Virus record (IMG/VR): IMGVR_UViG_3300022752_000015
Span: 124,001-188,000 of that record
DNA: 64,000 nt
Source of the DNA: a virus
Direction: 5' to 3' (one strand)
Part shown: piece after piece, positions 1 through 9,342 of the stretch
How positions within the stretch are numbered: position 1 is the stretch's first letter
Layout of the letters: the number at the start of each line of letters is the position of its first letter
Made by a program: the position numbers and the translations under genes
The notes under the pieces: model-generated
Database searches by the model: none
Seen by the model: the letters and a program-made list of their open reading frames with translations, nothing else
What the model was told of the DNA's origin: nothing

Positions 1-987
1 ATTATCCCCTGTACGAGCAGTAGTGGGTAGAGAACTCTTACAATCTAGGTTTCGTAAACTTTGCCTAGGCAATATTCTTCGTTTATTTAACGGAGGTTGG
101 AATACCAAAGTTGATCCAAAGTTTTTTTGACCTGGCCAATTAAGCAACGGGCGGAGACCTATAGAATAACTAGCTACGTTTAAAGCTGTATCTGTGTCAG
201 AATAGGATGAATCATATTCTGCTCCACCATAAGTAGATAATTTTCTTACGGACTTAGAATAATCTAGTTCAGTAGCAAAATCTCTCATTTGATAATAACC
301 GTCAAGGAAGACTCCTACGGTCGCATTATCGTTTGATCCGCCAGTGTATAATCTCCAACCAGAACGAGGCGAGTATCTAAATTCAACGCGTCCGTTCTCA
401 TAAACTATACATTCAAAAATTAAAACGTTGTCTTCGGCTAAGGAAATTGAATGCCATCTAATGACAAGTCTTTTTCCTAAAGGAGAATTTTTGTCGATGC
501 AATACATCACTCCATTTGCTGTAGGGTGGTAGGCATCAGTGAGGGGGAAAAGCCCTTTGTTCACGGAGTCTTGTTGGACTGTCGTGAAGAGAGAAGCTAG
601 ATCGTATTTGTTTTTTAAATCATCAAACCATGGGGCAAGCAAGAGATGTTGCTTACCTCCAAAGCTTGAATTTATAGACCAATTTTCTCCAGAAGTTGAA
701 GATAAAATATCACCCAAAGAAAATGCGAACGAAGGATCAACAAGAAGCATCCATCCGTTTGTCGAAACGACGAATTTATTGTATGTGATGCCGTTGATCT
801 GAAATCCAAATCCGATGTCCAGCTCAGAAGAAACTGCATCATCAGCGCTTGGTTGTCCAACTGAACCTGGGATTGGCACGAATAACGATGCATCGACCCC
901 CGAAAGACCTCTACCTATTTCTTTGGTTAAAATATAATCTTTGAATAACCTCTGCGGAGGCGTTCTAGAAGATCTTGCGGAAGGCAT
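1..987 (-). CDS. Virion structural protein with nidogen-like beta-sandwich motif, 3' end cut by window edge
   Basis: The frame is open for all 329 codons from the ATG at 987 to the window edge, so the C-terminus is missing. The ATG overlaps the stop of the upstream gene (TAATG), and a GGAGG lies just upstream. Residues about 67-82 (ITYNKFVVSTNGWMLL) match the pattern found in extracellular beta-sandwich/NIDO-like modules (F-x-G-x-x-Y...VS-x-NG). The protein is otherwise rich in Ser, Asn, Tyr and Gly, like exposed phage proteins. It is the last visible gene of the baseplate operon, so a peripheral baseplate or fibre-attachment part is likely. No catalytic motif was seen. The function is inferred from context. 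Confidence 0.75.
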   Translation of the reverse strand, partial: MPSARSSRTPPQRLFKDYILTKEIGRGLSGVDASLFVPIPGSVGQPSADDAVSSELDIGFGFQINGITYNKFVVSTNGWMLLVDPSFAFSLGDILSSTSGENWSINSSFGGKQHLLLAPWFDDLKNKYDLASLFTTVQQDSVNKGLFPLTDAYHPTANGVMYCIDKNSPLGKRLVIRWHSISLAEDNVLIFECIVYENGRVEFRYSPRSGWRLYTGGSNDNATVGVFLDGYYQMRDFATELDYSKSVRKLSTYGGAEYDSSYSDTDTALNVASYSIGLRPLLNWPGQKNFGSTLVFQPPLNKRRILPRQSLRNLDCKSSLPTTARTGDN

Positions 988-1883
988 TAGTATCCAAACC
1001 CTCCAAATGCAATCGAATCAGTTCCATGAACCGTCACGTCATCGTACGTCCACCCTGCCGTTGCAGATATGTACCCGTCAGCAACGTAGTTATCGGTTGA
1101 CCCATTCAACAGTCTTGCGGCTAAAAGCATTGTACCTTCTAAGTTTGATGATAATTCTAACTTATACTTTTGATCGTTAAACGGAGCAATAAAAGTACGA
1201 TCGTCGTTAAAATATCCCATCGTTGGGATTTTCTTGACTTCTCCCACCATATCTATCATGTCCAACCAAGGAACAATCCTGTTCTCATTTCTTTCTCGAA
1301 CAGTCTTAATTCTATCATTAGATCGAATTATGGTGCTGTTGCCGTCCTCTAGATTGGCTTTCACGTCATGAGCTTCGAAAGGAACGTCAATGCTAAAAAA
1401 CGAAACTAGTGCTCTTATGGTTAAAGGCTCAATTACGCCGTTGAAGTTATAATTTTCAGTTTCATCATTATCGCCAGTAATAATAGGATATGAAAAAACT
1501 CGAGTTGACGTCAGGTAGTCAACAGGATCAAAATAATCAATATCGCTATAAAAATTATCTTTTCTAAAATTACGATCATATCCATAAGAATTTTTTCTGA
1601 CGACCCCTCCGGGTTCACCTGCGTGAATTTTTAAAGAAGTTCCCGCGTCAAAATGTCGAGACCTTGTGATCTCTACGCCTTGTCTAAAAGCGTCGATGGC
1701 AGATGTATCCATCGAACCAGTTAAAACGAATTCAGTTGACGAAGGCTTGAGTTTTAGATCGTTGCTTTCACCCTGACCATCATCAAAATATTCTTTGTTA
1801 ATTCTAGGTAAGAAACCATAGAAAAAATTAGTATTTTTTTTGGGTGTCAATAGCTGTAAAGCTTTGCTAACTTCATTTCCCAT
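987..1883 (-). CDS. Baseplate-operon virion protein, unknown function
   Basis: A 298-residue protein with no recognised family. Start and stop both overlap the neighbours in TAATG arrangements (1883-1885 and 985-989), so it is co-translated with the large LamG protein upstream and the partial protein downstream. It begins MGNEVSKALQLLTPKKNTNF and is acidic and polar, with no membrane segment or signal peptide. The C-terminus is rich in Gly and aromatic residues (about residues 270-298), which fits a beta-rich structural protein. The tight coupling to gp25/gp6-type genes supports a virion role. No enzymatic motif is visible. Confidence 0.8.
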   Translation of the reverse strand: MGNEVSKALQLLTPKKNTNFFYGFLPRINKEYFDDGQGESNDLKLKPSSTEFVLTGSMDTSAIDAFRQGVEITRSRHFDAGTSLKIHAGEPGGVVRKNSYGYDRNFRKDNFYSDIDYFDPVDYLTSTRVFSYPIITGDNDETENYNFNGVIEPLTIRALVSFFSIDVPFEAHDVKANLEDGNSTIIRSNDRIKTVRERNENRIVPWLDMIDMVGEVKKIPTMGYFNDDRTFIAPFNDQKYKLELSSNLEGTMLLAARLLNGSTDNYVADGYISATAGWTYDDVTVHGTDSIAFGGFGY

Positions 1884-4800
1884 TAAAATCTCCTTATCGT
1901 TCCAGCGATTTGTTGAAGCAACAAATTGTCTCTAATTCTATTACGATCATTTTCGCCTAGATATATCTCGCTAGAATAATACTCTTGCTTATGCCTTTCA
2001 AGCATGTGAGACTCTACGATAAAGTTAGTACCTTTATACACTGTCTTTCTAGGTATCAACTGTTCTATAAAATTGCTTATTGAATTATCAAACCAACTAT
2101 AGAACTCGAAAAAAGCCTTGAAATTTAGTTTTTCTTTCAAACGATTAAAGTACACGTTTCTCAAAGTTTCTAGATCTGGATAATCGGGGGAATAGACTAA
2201 ATCAGGATTTCCTATGGCGTTCTCTAGTGCTTCAAAAGTTGAGAACATGTTTACTATGTCGTTGTTTAAAGAATCAACCAAAGAAAAATCGATTGAAAAT
2301 CTAGTATCATCTGTTGGGCTTTCCGATCTAGATATCTGATGAACGGGCGCTCTCGAAGCCCAAGGGTTTGCATCAATCAAAGAATCTTCTAGATATCCAC
2401 GAACTCTTATCTTATCGTTAGATAGCGCTTCATCATAGTACGAAGACAAGTGTGAATACCTAATAATTTCAGGTAAGAAAAAGTCAGTGGCCGTTGGAAA
2501 TCCCGTTCCCAACATGTGCATGTTATTTTCGCTGAAATCCAAGAACGTGATGCTTCCGTCAGGAGCAGAAGCCGTTCTATTCGATTGTTTAGATAAAGAA
2601 TCTAGTCTTAGCTTTTCGAAAGAACCTGATACTGTGTACACGTAATTGTAGTTTTTGGATGGATCAGACACACCCAAAGACTGATAGTTTCGTATGTGTT
2701 CCGACCATTCTTTGGTGGTAAATGACTTTGACCAAAATCTTGTCTTAGCTAACCTTCCTTCAAAGTCAGTGCTTCTAGCTGCTTCGTCAGTAACAACTGA
2801 CGAGTTATTAAGGTAAAGATAAGTCGAAGTAGTTCCATCTGGAATTACTTGATTGGATCCTAAGCTCAAAAAAGTTCCAGATGCATTTAACGTTGAATTA
2901 AGACTTCTGAAAGCATTTTCATCAGGAGATCCCATTCCTGCTAGTTCAAAAAAGTAAGACGACGTCGTGTAATATGCTTGAATTTCTCCTTCATTTTGAA
3001 ATCCTGCTCGAATGTAGTAAGAAGATGAAGCTAAAGATTCTATCTCATCATTCCTTATGCATCCGAACGAAACGTTCCAAACATCTCCATTGAAAATAGA
3101 AGACTTATCTAGATTCAAACGTAATTTGAAAAGAGGAGCAGAAGTCGAATTACCAGGTCGCAAAAACAAATCAATTCTTGGATCGTTGTCGTCGTTGTAA
3201 GTAACCAAATTTGCAACCAATCCAGGATTTTGTATGCCAGAACCAGTCACACACAATCTAGCTAAAGATTGTGTCGTCGATAATATAACTCCAGAATTGA
3301 TTGATCCGTATTTGACAGCGGTCTCAAAAGTCCAAGAACCTGAAGTAAAGAGCCCATCATTCGGGTCATCAGAAATTCCATGAAATCCGTATGAAGGATC
3401 TTGAACATAATTTCCTGCAATTTTTGGTTTTCCTGCCTCTATTCTAGAGCCTGAAAGGTATTGAGACGTTACTAATGAAGAAGAGGTAAAGTTAATCATC
3501 GTAGTTACGTCAGACTTCAGCTCTCTAGATTTTGATAGAACTTTGTAAGTAGGTCCACCATACTCTCTAAATCTCATGCTGCTGTCTGGATCTATTCCTA
3601 CTGCTCTGAGAAATGATTTTATGCTATGTTGAGTCCCTTTTGAACGTATGACCGACGGTAAATTGACTAGAACTCTACGTAGTATTGAATTTTGAACTTG
3701 CTGTAAAGACAGAGATTCATTGCTCTTAAATAGAGGATCGATATTTTCTCCCTGCAAGTATTGTTCGACTGTAGAATTGGCAAACAGCGGAGGAATATAG
3801 AATCCATAGCTTTTCGCTATGTCAAAAAGAAAATTATCAGGAGCACTTTCTCTAGTATCATAAGAGACGTACTTGATTGTGCTAAATGTGTCAAGAAACA
3901 ACTTAATTTCATCAAAAAACTTTGCCCAAATATAAAGCAAAGACAGCAACAATTGAACGTTATTTAACTTACCTTGTCCAGGAATTCCTGTACCTGAATA
4001 CTGAGAACCGTTATTTTGTAACGCAGTATTGAACCCTTCTAACGCAGCACCTTCTAAAAGATAGTGTCTGGGAATTAACTTCGTTATCAAATTGGGATTT
4101 TCTGCATCAAAATCAGCAGCTTCGTTTAAAAGATCATTATTTAAAGCAACGACTCCTGCATAGGCTGGGAATAGAACCGGACAAGTCGACAGCTTTTCAT
4201 ATGTCATGTTGCTTGCTGTATCAGCAGCAGCGTCAATCCTTAAAGAATCTTCGAAATTTCTAACGTAGGAATGTAAAGAGTTTCCTGAGCTATCAAGAAC
4301 AATCGTGTTCGTTACGTCATTGTTGATTGGTGACAGCGGAGGGGCTGGTTCATTGAATCGATAATATAACTTTAAATCAGGAGTAGAAAAAATTGATTTT
4401 TTTGCATAAGAAGTTTGTTGGAGCACGCTTCTAACGCTATGAAAAACTCTTAACTCATCAAGAACCCCTGATAACGTCTGTTGCGGGGTGACTATAGTAG
4501 AAGCTACCTTGTAAGAAGTTCCGCTACCTATGACAAAATCATTATAGTCGATATCAAGATTGGTTAAATACATGCTATCAGAAGTAGCTTTTAAAATTTC
4601 ATTATTATAAAATCTTAAAACATTGTTGTTAGATTCTTTATCCAACACCACGCATAAATGATTAAATTCGCCTTTTTTAATCTGCGATGAAACCGTCATT
4701 GCAGCTGATCCTGAAAACACGTCAAACTGTGCCTCAACTTCATCTGTCGAAGTTGTAGGATTCAATCGCAAAGATATTCCGTGGTTGTTACTGGCATTTA

Positions 4801-5383
4801 TTTTTTGAAAGACTATTTGCGTTCCTGCAGTTTGTATGCTTGGAATGAAAAGCTGCATTTCTACGCTTAGTGACTTATCATTCTTTGGATTAAGAACTGA
4901 AGACTTTACTAACGCATCAGGGTTAAGTGATGGAAACATCGATCCCGGGATGTCTTTTACGACTATATAAGTTCCTTTGTCAGGAGTCGTTTCGGATAGC
5001 TGGGTTCCTGAAAAAAGCAACTCTCCTTTGTACTTCGGAATTTGATCAAAAACCCATTTTTCAAATCCAGTCAAGTTCGAAAAAAATGAATCTATTTCTT
5101 CTTTACTACCGTCAAAAGGATAAGAGTTAATTATCAACTCAAAAGCTAAGTTAACTTTAGCTTCCGCTGACATAAAGAAAGTATGATTTTCAAATTTTGA
5201 CCAGTCTATGTCGAGCTGCTGAGTAGATTTTAATCCTGTTCCCTGAATGTCGTTTGCAAATGAGTTTTCGTTGCTGGAGTCAGACTCAGGTAAATCTGCA
5301 AACTTCAATACGTAAGATCTGTTGTTATCTCCAACTGCCTTTATAAAAGAAGGTACGTACTGAGTGAAACTGTAATTAGCCAT
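1883..5383 (-). CDS. Large baseplate-peripheral protein with two LamG/concanavalin-like domains
   Basis: A 1166-residue protein. Two regions look like LamG jelly-roll modules, at about residues 135-335 (with GEFNHLCVVLD and LSGVLDELRVF) and about 690-900 (ending with FEGRLAKTRFWSK). The motif of a short W/H-containing strand followed by 'G-x-L-D-E-x-R-x-F/W' is typical of LamG folds, which often bind glycans or other proteins. The C-terminal 200 residues look helical. It sits downstream of gp6 and the DNRLRE-like gene, the place where T4-like phages keep large wedge proteins such as gp7, but I see no direct gp7 similarity. Its stop overlaps the next start (TAATG). A host-glycan contact role is inference. 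Confidence 0.8.
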   Translation of the reverse strand: MANYSFTQYVPSFIKAVGDNNRSYVLKFADLPESDSSNENSFANDIQGTGLKSTQQLDIDWSKFENHTFFMSAEAKVNLAFELIINSYPFDGSKEEIDSFFSNLTGFEKWVFDQIPKYKGELLFSGTQLSETTPDKGTYIVVKDIPGSMFPSLNPDALVKSSVLNPKNDKSLSVEMQLFIPSIQTAGTQIVFQKINASNNHGISLRLNPTTSTDEVEAQFDVFSGSAAMTVSSQIKKGEFNHLCVVLDKESNNNVLRFYNNEILKATSDSMYLTNLDIDYNDFVIGSGTSYKVASTIVTPQQTLSGVLDELRVFHSVRSVLQQTSYAKKSIFSTPDLKLYYRFNEPAPPLSPINNDVTNTIVLDSSGNSLHSYVRNFEDSLRIDAAADTASNMTYEKLSTCPVLFPAYAGVVALNNDLLNEAADFDAENPNLITKLIPRHYLLEGAALEGFNTALQNNGSQYSGTGIPGQGKLNNVQLLLSLLYIWAKFFDEIKLFLDTFSTIKYVSYDTRESAPDNFLFDIAKSYGFYIPPLFANSTVEQYLQGENIDPLFKSNESLSLQQVQNSILRRVLVNLPSVIRSKGTQHSIKSFLRAVGIDPDSSMRFREYGGPTYKVLSKSRELKSDVTTMINFTSSSLVTSQYLSGSRIEAGKPKIAGNYVQDPSYGFHGISDDPNDGLFTSGSWTFETAVKYGSINSGVILSTTQSLARLCVTGSGIQNPGLVANLVTYNDDNDPRIDLFLRPGNSTSAPLFKLRLNLDKSSIFNGDVWNVSFGCIRNDEIESLASSSYYIRAGFQNEGEIQAYYTTSSYFFELAGMGSPDENAFRSLNSTLNASGTFLSLGSNQVIPDGTTSTYLYLNNSSVVTDEAARSTDFEGRLAKTRFWSKSFTTKEWSEHIRNYQSLGVSDPSKNYNYVYTVSGSFEKLRLDSLSKQSNRTASAPDGSITFLDFSENNMHMLGTGFPTATDFFLPEIIRYSHLSSYYDEALSNDKIRVRGYLEDSLIDANPWASRAPVHQISRSESPTDDTRFSIDFSLVDSLNNDIVNMFSTFEALENAIGNPDLVYSPDYPDLETLRNVYFNRLKEKLNFKAFFEFYSWFDNSISNFIEQLIPRKTVYKGTNFIVESHMLERHKQEYYSSEIYLGENDRNRIRDNLLLQQIAGTIRRF

Positions 5384-5397
5384 TTGTTTGCCTTACA

Positions 5398-6942
5398 TCA
5401 CGAAACTTGAGAGTTGCTAACGTTAAATACATTTGAGACAGCCTTATAGATTTTTTTGTACCCTATCACGTTAACCATTATATCAACTACATAACTTCTA
5501 TCTAGCGGTAAACTAGACATATCCAAGTTAAAGTACATGCCGTCTGTGTCACTAGACACTCTTGTTGAGTTATAAACTTCGTCAAACGGAATTATTACTT
5601 CGTTTGTCGAAAAATCTCTTACTTGATAATAAGTTCTTTTTAACACTATCCCAGGCAAGTTAATTGGTTTTTTAACTAACTTGATAAAAGGTGCAGTATA
5701 ATCGAATATATTAAGACGAACTATCACGTCTTCATTCGACCTATGCAAGTTTTGTAATCCAGTCGTCGTAATCACATATTCTTTTCCATCAAGTATAGCA
5801 GAACTTCTGTTAGGCGGATAAGCATATAAGTCAGATCCTGTGTAATAAACTACAGATTCATCTAACGAACTCCAGACAGGAGTGAAAAGAACAGAACCTG
5901 ATTTAGCTAGTTCAGCGTATAAAATTGAGTCCGATTGCGGAAGCACGAATGATGCAGAATATAATCCTGCAAAATAATTCAAGCCGTCGAAATGTTGAGA
6001 TCCTGTCGCGTATATTGAATAAGATCCGCTACCGTCAGACCTCGTTGTCTTTAACTTTAACAATAAACAATTGCTACCAGTAACTTGTGATAAGGAAGAT
6101 CCACTCAAGATGTTAGAAAGTTGATCATCTCGATAATTTCTTAAAAACATTGTTGATGTTGTGTCGAATCTTAATATCCTCGAATCATCAATAATCGAGT
6201 CATTATATCTTACAATCATTCGTGGGTGTTTTGAAGAATTGTAAGCCGTTCTAGCAGCGAACCTTTTAACAAAGTAAGAATAAGCGTTGTTTTCTTCAAC
6301 GTTAGAGAAAGAAATTCTAAATCCGTTATCAGGCAAATCACCTGAAAGAGTAGCTGACACGATGGTTGTAACATCTAAATCTAGATTTTCTTCTCCAGAA
6401 GCAAAATGTTGTTTAGACTCAAAGCTAGAAATAGATAACAAATTTGACGATGTTATATAATCGCAGCTTGATTCAGCATAACCCGCTAACGAACATCCTG
6501 TAACAAACCATGATCCTTCAGAGAAAGATGAAGATAAGAAATTGCAATAATCAATATCAGAGTAATAAACTACGTCCCTTCCTTCTCCTTCATCAAAAGA
6601 TCTGGACAAAGGATAAGCTGATACGTCGAAATTATTTGGAGTTGTTTGCCCTCCGTACACATCAAATAGTTGCAATTTGCAATTGAAAGACGAATGATTA
6701 ATGTTTATCTTATTTTGCGATATTAGGTCTTTTAAAGGTTGCAGATCAAAATGAATGAGAATTCTTGAGAGTTCTTTTCTTGGATTGCCATTCTCATCAA
6801 GATTAGATCCGTACAATTTAAAAAGATCTAAAGTAGAAGCCGCGCCAACATTTGAACTAGTTTTTATGGACGAAGTACTTGCGTTTCTAACAAATCTGTT
6901 AGTAATATAAGCGTCTTTATCCGCTAACAATACTTTATACAT
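5398..6942 (-). CDS. DNRLRE-like baseplate structural protein
   Basis: A 514-residue protein. The N-terminal 250 residues follow the DNRLRE pattern: DAYITNRFVRNAS, then a Gly/Ser-rich stretch, then SRILIHFDLQPL, then alternating strands with PLSRSFDEGEG and HPRMIVRYND. These modules form beta-sandwiches and usually serve as rigid extracellular scaffolds. The second half has more beta-rich sequence and no catalytic motif. The start overlaps the stop of the gp6-like gene (TAATG at 6940-6944). Position suggests a wedge or peripheral baseplate component. The domain call is moderate because it rests on pattern only. Confidence 0.75.
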   Translation of the reverse strand: MYKVLLADKDAYITNRFVRNASTSSIKTSSNVGAASTLDLFKLYGSNLDENGNPRKELSRILIHFDLQPLKDLISQNKININHSSFNCKLQLFDVYGGQTTPNNFDVSAYPLSRSFDEGEGRDVVYYSDIDYCNFLSSSFSEGSWFVTGCSLAGYAESSCDYITSSNLLSISSFESKQHFASGEENLDLDVTTIVSATLSGDLPDNGFRISFSNVEENNAYSYFVKRFAARTAYNSSKHPRMIVRYNDSIIDDSRILRFDTTSTMFLRNYRDDQLSNILSGSSLSQVTGSNCLLLKLKTTRSDGSGSYSIYATGSQHFDGLNYFAGLYSASFVLPQSDSILYAELAKSGSVLFTPVWSSLDESVVYYTGSDLYAYPPNRSSAILDGKEYVITTTGLQNLHRSNEDVIVRLNIFDYTAPFIKLVKKPINLPGIVLKRTYYQVRDFSTNEVIIPFDEVYNSTRVSSDTDGMYFNLDMSSLPLDRSYVVDIMVNVIGYKKIYKAVSNVFNVSNSQVS

Positions 6943-8777
6943 TATATGCTAGTCCTTCCAATTATGTCTACGTTGGGAAATTTGAATTCGAATATTCCAC
7001 CCTCTGGTGGATATAACATACCTTTTCTAAGATGCATTTTTACGTCAAAAGAATTTTCGCTGTATTGAAGATTGTTTATCTTTCCGTTTAAATTAAAGAA
7101 TTCTATATTAGTAACAGCGATAACACCAGGGGTGTTATATATCAAATTTTGCAAATCGTTGATGACAATTGGTTGATCTATAGAAAAATTCTTAATATTG
7201 AGACGATCGATCAACTTTACCAAGATTTCTTGCAGTAAAATTTGTTTATTCAAGGAAGGATCGGCAACGACCTCGAAAATCATCGATAGATTGACTATGT
7301 AAGCGTCTAATATATCGATTGCATCATTCACCAGACGATAAGGGGCAATATATTTTCGAAGATTTTCTTTCAACGTATCAGGACTATTTATTAAAGTAGA
7401 ATTTGCAGATCTTGAAACAACGTAAAGTTGAGTCGCTAGAGGGTTGTTGGGATTTGAACGAACTGCAGCTCTAAATACTCGACCAAAGTTAGAAGGTATA
7501 GAATAGATCCTAGCAAGCAAATCTTCTCTTGTCACAATTCTTTCTTGAGCATTTCTTGCTGAAGGAATTAAGGATTTCAACTCGTCGACGCCTGGTGCTT
7601 CTTCTCCTCCTGAAGCCACCTTCTTGTTCGTGACGACCATGCCATTTCTAACTGCGTTTATAACTGAAAGCTTTGGATTTAGCGGAAAATCCACTGTCAT
7701 ACTAGTGATAGTGTTGATAGTCTTTGCAGGAACGTTGTGAGATAGTCCACCGCCATATCTATAAACCACTGTTAATTGAGACTCTGGCGCATACACTCCC
7801 AAAGTCCTCGTCTTCAACATTTGAAGAGGGTTAACTGTTGTTCTAGAGAACGTTTTTGAATAAGGAAAGCTAATTGCAAACTCAGATGGATCAGGAACCG
7901 CATCGTCTTCAAGACTGGTGTCTGAACCTCCACCCATGATCATATAGGTTTTTCTGGTGCTTAGATCAACATTGGTGATGTACCGATACGGAGCTGGAAT
8001 TACTTTTATAGCTTCAGATATTTCTTGAGAATCTCTAGCTAAATTCAATACGTTACGATAGACAACATCATCTGTCAACGAACTAACTTCGTAATAAACG
8101 TTACCTTTGCTATCAAACACCGATAATATTTCCGTGACATTGCTTCTTGATAATTCAATCGTCCTAAATGGTAATTCTCCGCTTAACGAAAAAGATTCTT
8201 TTTCTTGTTTACCAGAAATGCATTGTCCATCTAAAACCATGACAAAGCTAAGAGGAGTACCATCCCCAGATATCTTTCCAACTTGAACATCAGCTAAAAA
8301 AGTACCATCTGATCTTTTTCTGGAAAAATCTACGTCTGAAAGCAACGTAAAGTCTATTCCTGAGTTAGAAGTAAAGATAGAATTTGCCCTTACGATCGGT
8401 AGAGCTTCAGCAGAAGGAACTATGGCGTTAGAAACTATCGATGATGGAACTTCGATAACAAAAGTTAAATCAACTATTGAAGGAGAAGCTCCCGTTATTT
8501 TAACTCCCGAAGACCTGATAGCTCGTTCTATGTTTTGCGGTTCAATCGCAGCGTTGTAATCTAATTCGTTGTATTGATGATCCAAATAAAAAGACATCAC
8601 ATCGCCTGTATAGGCGGCTAAGTCTAATAACATTCCTCCCATAGAAGATTCAGAAAAATCTTGTATCTTATCAGGGTAATAAGTCCTTGCGTATTGAACA
8701 AGCTGAGCTCGAAGAGAATCAAAATCTTTTGCTAGATAAGTCCTAATACGATAGTTCTTTAAATCATTTATTGCCAT
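6942..8777 (-). CDS. 6: Baseplate wedge protein, T4 gp6 / Baseplate_J-like
   Basis: A 611-residue protein matching the gp6/gpJ wedge family. The N-terminus has the family pattern of a short helix, then YYPDKIQDFSESSMGGMLLD, LAAYTGDVMSFYLDHQYNE and a run of NIERAIRSSG. The C-terminal half has VTREDLLARIYSIPSNFGRV and the final strand-rich PEGGIFEFKFPN. In T4, gp6 forms the inner wedge ring that couples sheath contraction to baseplate opening. It lies directly after the gp25 gene (18-base gap), the same order as in many myoviruses. Its length is near the T4 gp6 size (660). No RBS stands out. Confidence 0.9.
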   Translation of the reverse strand: MAINDLKNYRIRTYLAKDFDSLRAQLVQYARTYYPDKIQDFSESSMGGMLLDLAAYTGDVMSFYLDHQYNELDYNAAIEPQNIERAIRSSGVKITGASPSIVDLTFVIEVPSSIVSNAIVPSAEALPIVRANSIFTSNSGIDFTLLSDVDFSRKRSDGTFLADVQVGKISGDGTPLSFVMVLDGQCISGKQEKESFSLSGELPFRTIELSRSNVTEILSVFDSKGNVYYEVSSLTDDVVYRNVLNLARDSQEISEAIKVIPAPYRYITNVDLSTRKTYMIMGGGSDTSLEDDAVPDPSEFAISFPYSKTFSRTTVNPLQMLKTRTLGVYAPESQLTVVYRYGGGLSHNVPAKTINTITSMTVDFPLNPKLSVINAVRNGMVVTNKKVASGGEEAPGVDELKSLIPSARNAQERIVTREDLLARIYSIPSNFGRVFRAAVRSNPNNPLATQLYVVSRSANSTLINSPDTLKENLRKYIAPYRLVNDAIDILDAYIVNLSMIFEVVADPSLNKQILLQEILVKLIDRLNIKNFSIDQPIVINDLQNLIYNTPGVIAVTNIEFFNLNGKINNLQYSENSFDVKMHLRKGMLYPPEGGIFEFKFPNVDIIGRTSI

Positions 8778-8795
8778 AATAGTTCCACCATTACA

Positions 8796-9260
8796 TTATA
8801 TTGCATACAAGACTATCTGCAATGATCTAATTTCAGTGCTAATCTTAGGGACAGTATAAGTTATCGTAATCTTAACAATAGCTGTAGAAAAATTGTTGAC
8901 ATTATCGGCAGAAGAAGAAAAATCTTTCAAAGAAACGAAAGGCATCCATTTTTCAACAGCGCTTCTTATTCTTGTGATAGCTAGTTCATCGAATGCATCG
9001 AGATTTGATATCTCTGATGTCAATTCTCTTAAATTTGCGCCAAAATAATACGAACCTAAACGCTCACCCCAGTTAGTCAAAAGCAAATTCTTCAAATTAT
9101 CATGTATCTGATCAGCTAAGCTATAATGCATAGCATATATGTCTTTATCGCTGACCTGCAAGGGGGTCTTTATACCTATGGGTTGCAAAAAAGTCTGCTC
9201 AACAGCCGTAGCGGGTTGTGAAGCAAGCTTTCCAGAACTCTTGAAATTAAAGCTACCCAT
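8796..9260 (-). CDS. 25: Baseplate wedge protein, gp25-like (GPW_gp25 family)
   Basis: A 154-residue protein containing the gp25/lysozyme-like wedge core. The signature is LADQIHDNLKNLLLTNWGER followed by LGSYYFGANLRELTSE, then a helix with ITRIRSAVEKWMPFV and a terminal beta-hairpin. This small protein sits at the gp6-gp25-gp53 wedge core and nucleates the sheath in T4-like tails. Its length (T4 gp25 is 132) fits. The first 35 residues form an extra polar N-terminal extension. It starts the gp25-gp6 pair and is separated from the peptidase gene upstream by an 82-base gap that holds a possible terminator. Confidence 0.92.
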   Translation of the reverse strand: MGSFNFKSSGKLASQPATAVEQTFLQPIGIKTPLQVSDKDIYAMHYSLADQIHDNLKNLLLTNWGERLGSYYFGANLRELTSEISNLDAFDELAITRIRSAVEKWMPFVSLKDFSSSADNVNNFSTAIVKITITYTVPKISTEIRSLQIVLYAI

Positions 9261-9293
9261 GCCAAATATCTTTGCAAGAGTAAATATCTAAAG

Positions 9294-9316
9294 AAAAAAA
9301 TAAGACCACTTGTCTT
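9294..9316 (-). terminator. Possible weak intrinsic terminator after the tail peptidase gene
   Basis: On the minus strand, 27 bases past the stop of the peptidase gene, a 5-bp stem (AAGAC/GTCTT, 5-base loop; 9302-9316) is followed by ATTTTTTT. The U-run is good but the stem is short and weak, so it may be only partly effective before the gp25-gp6 genes. Confidence 0.4.
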
Positions 9317-9342
9317 TTGCTGGTAATTTTATCAGAAATAGT

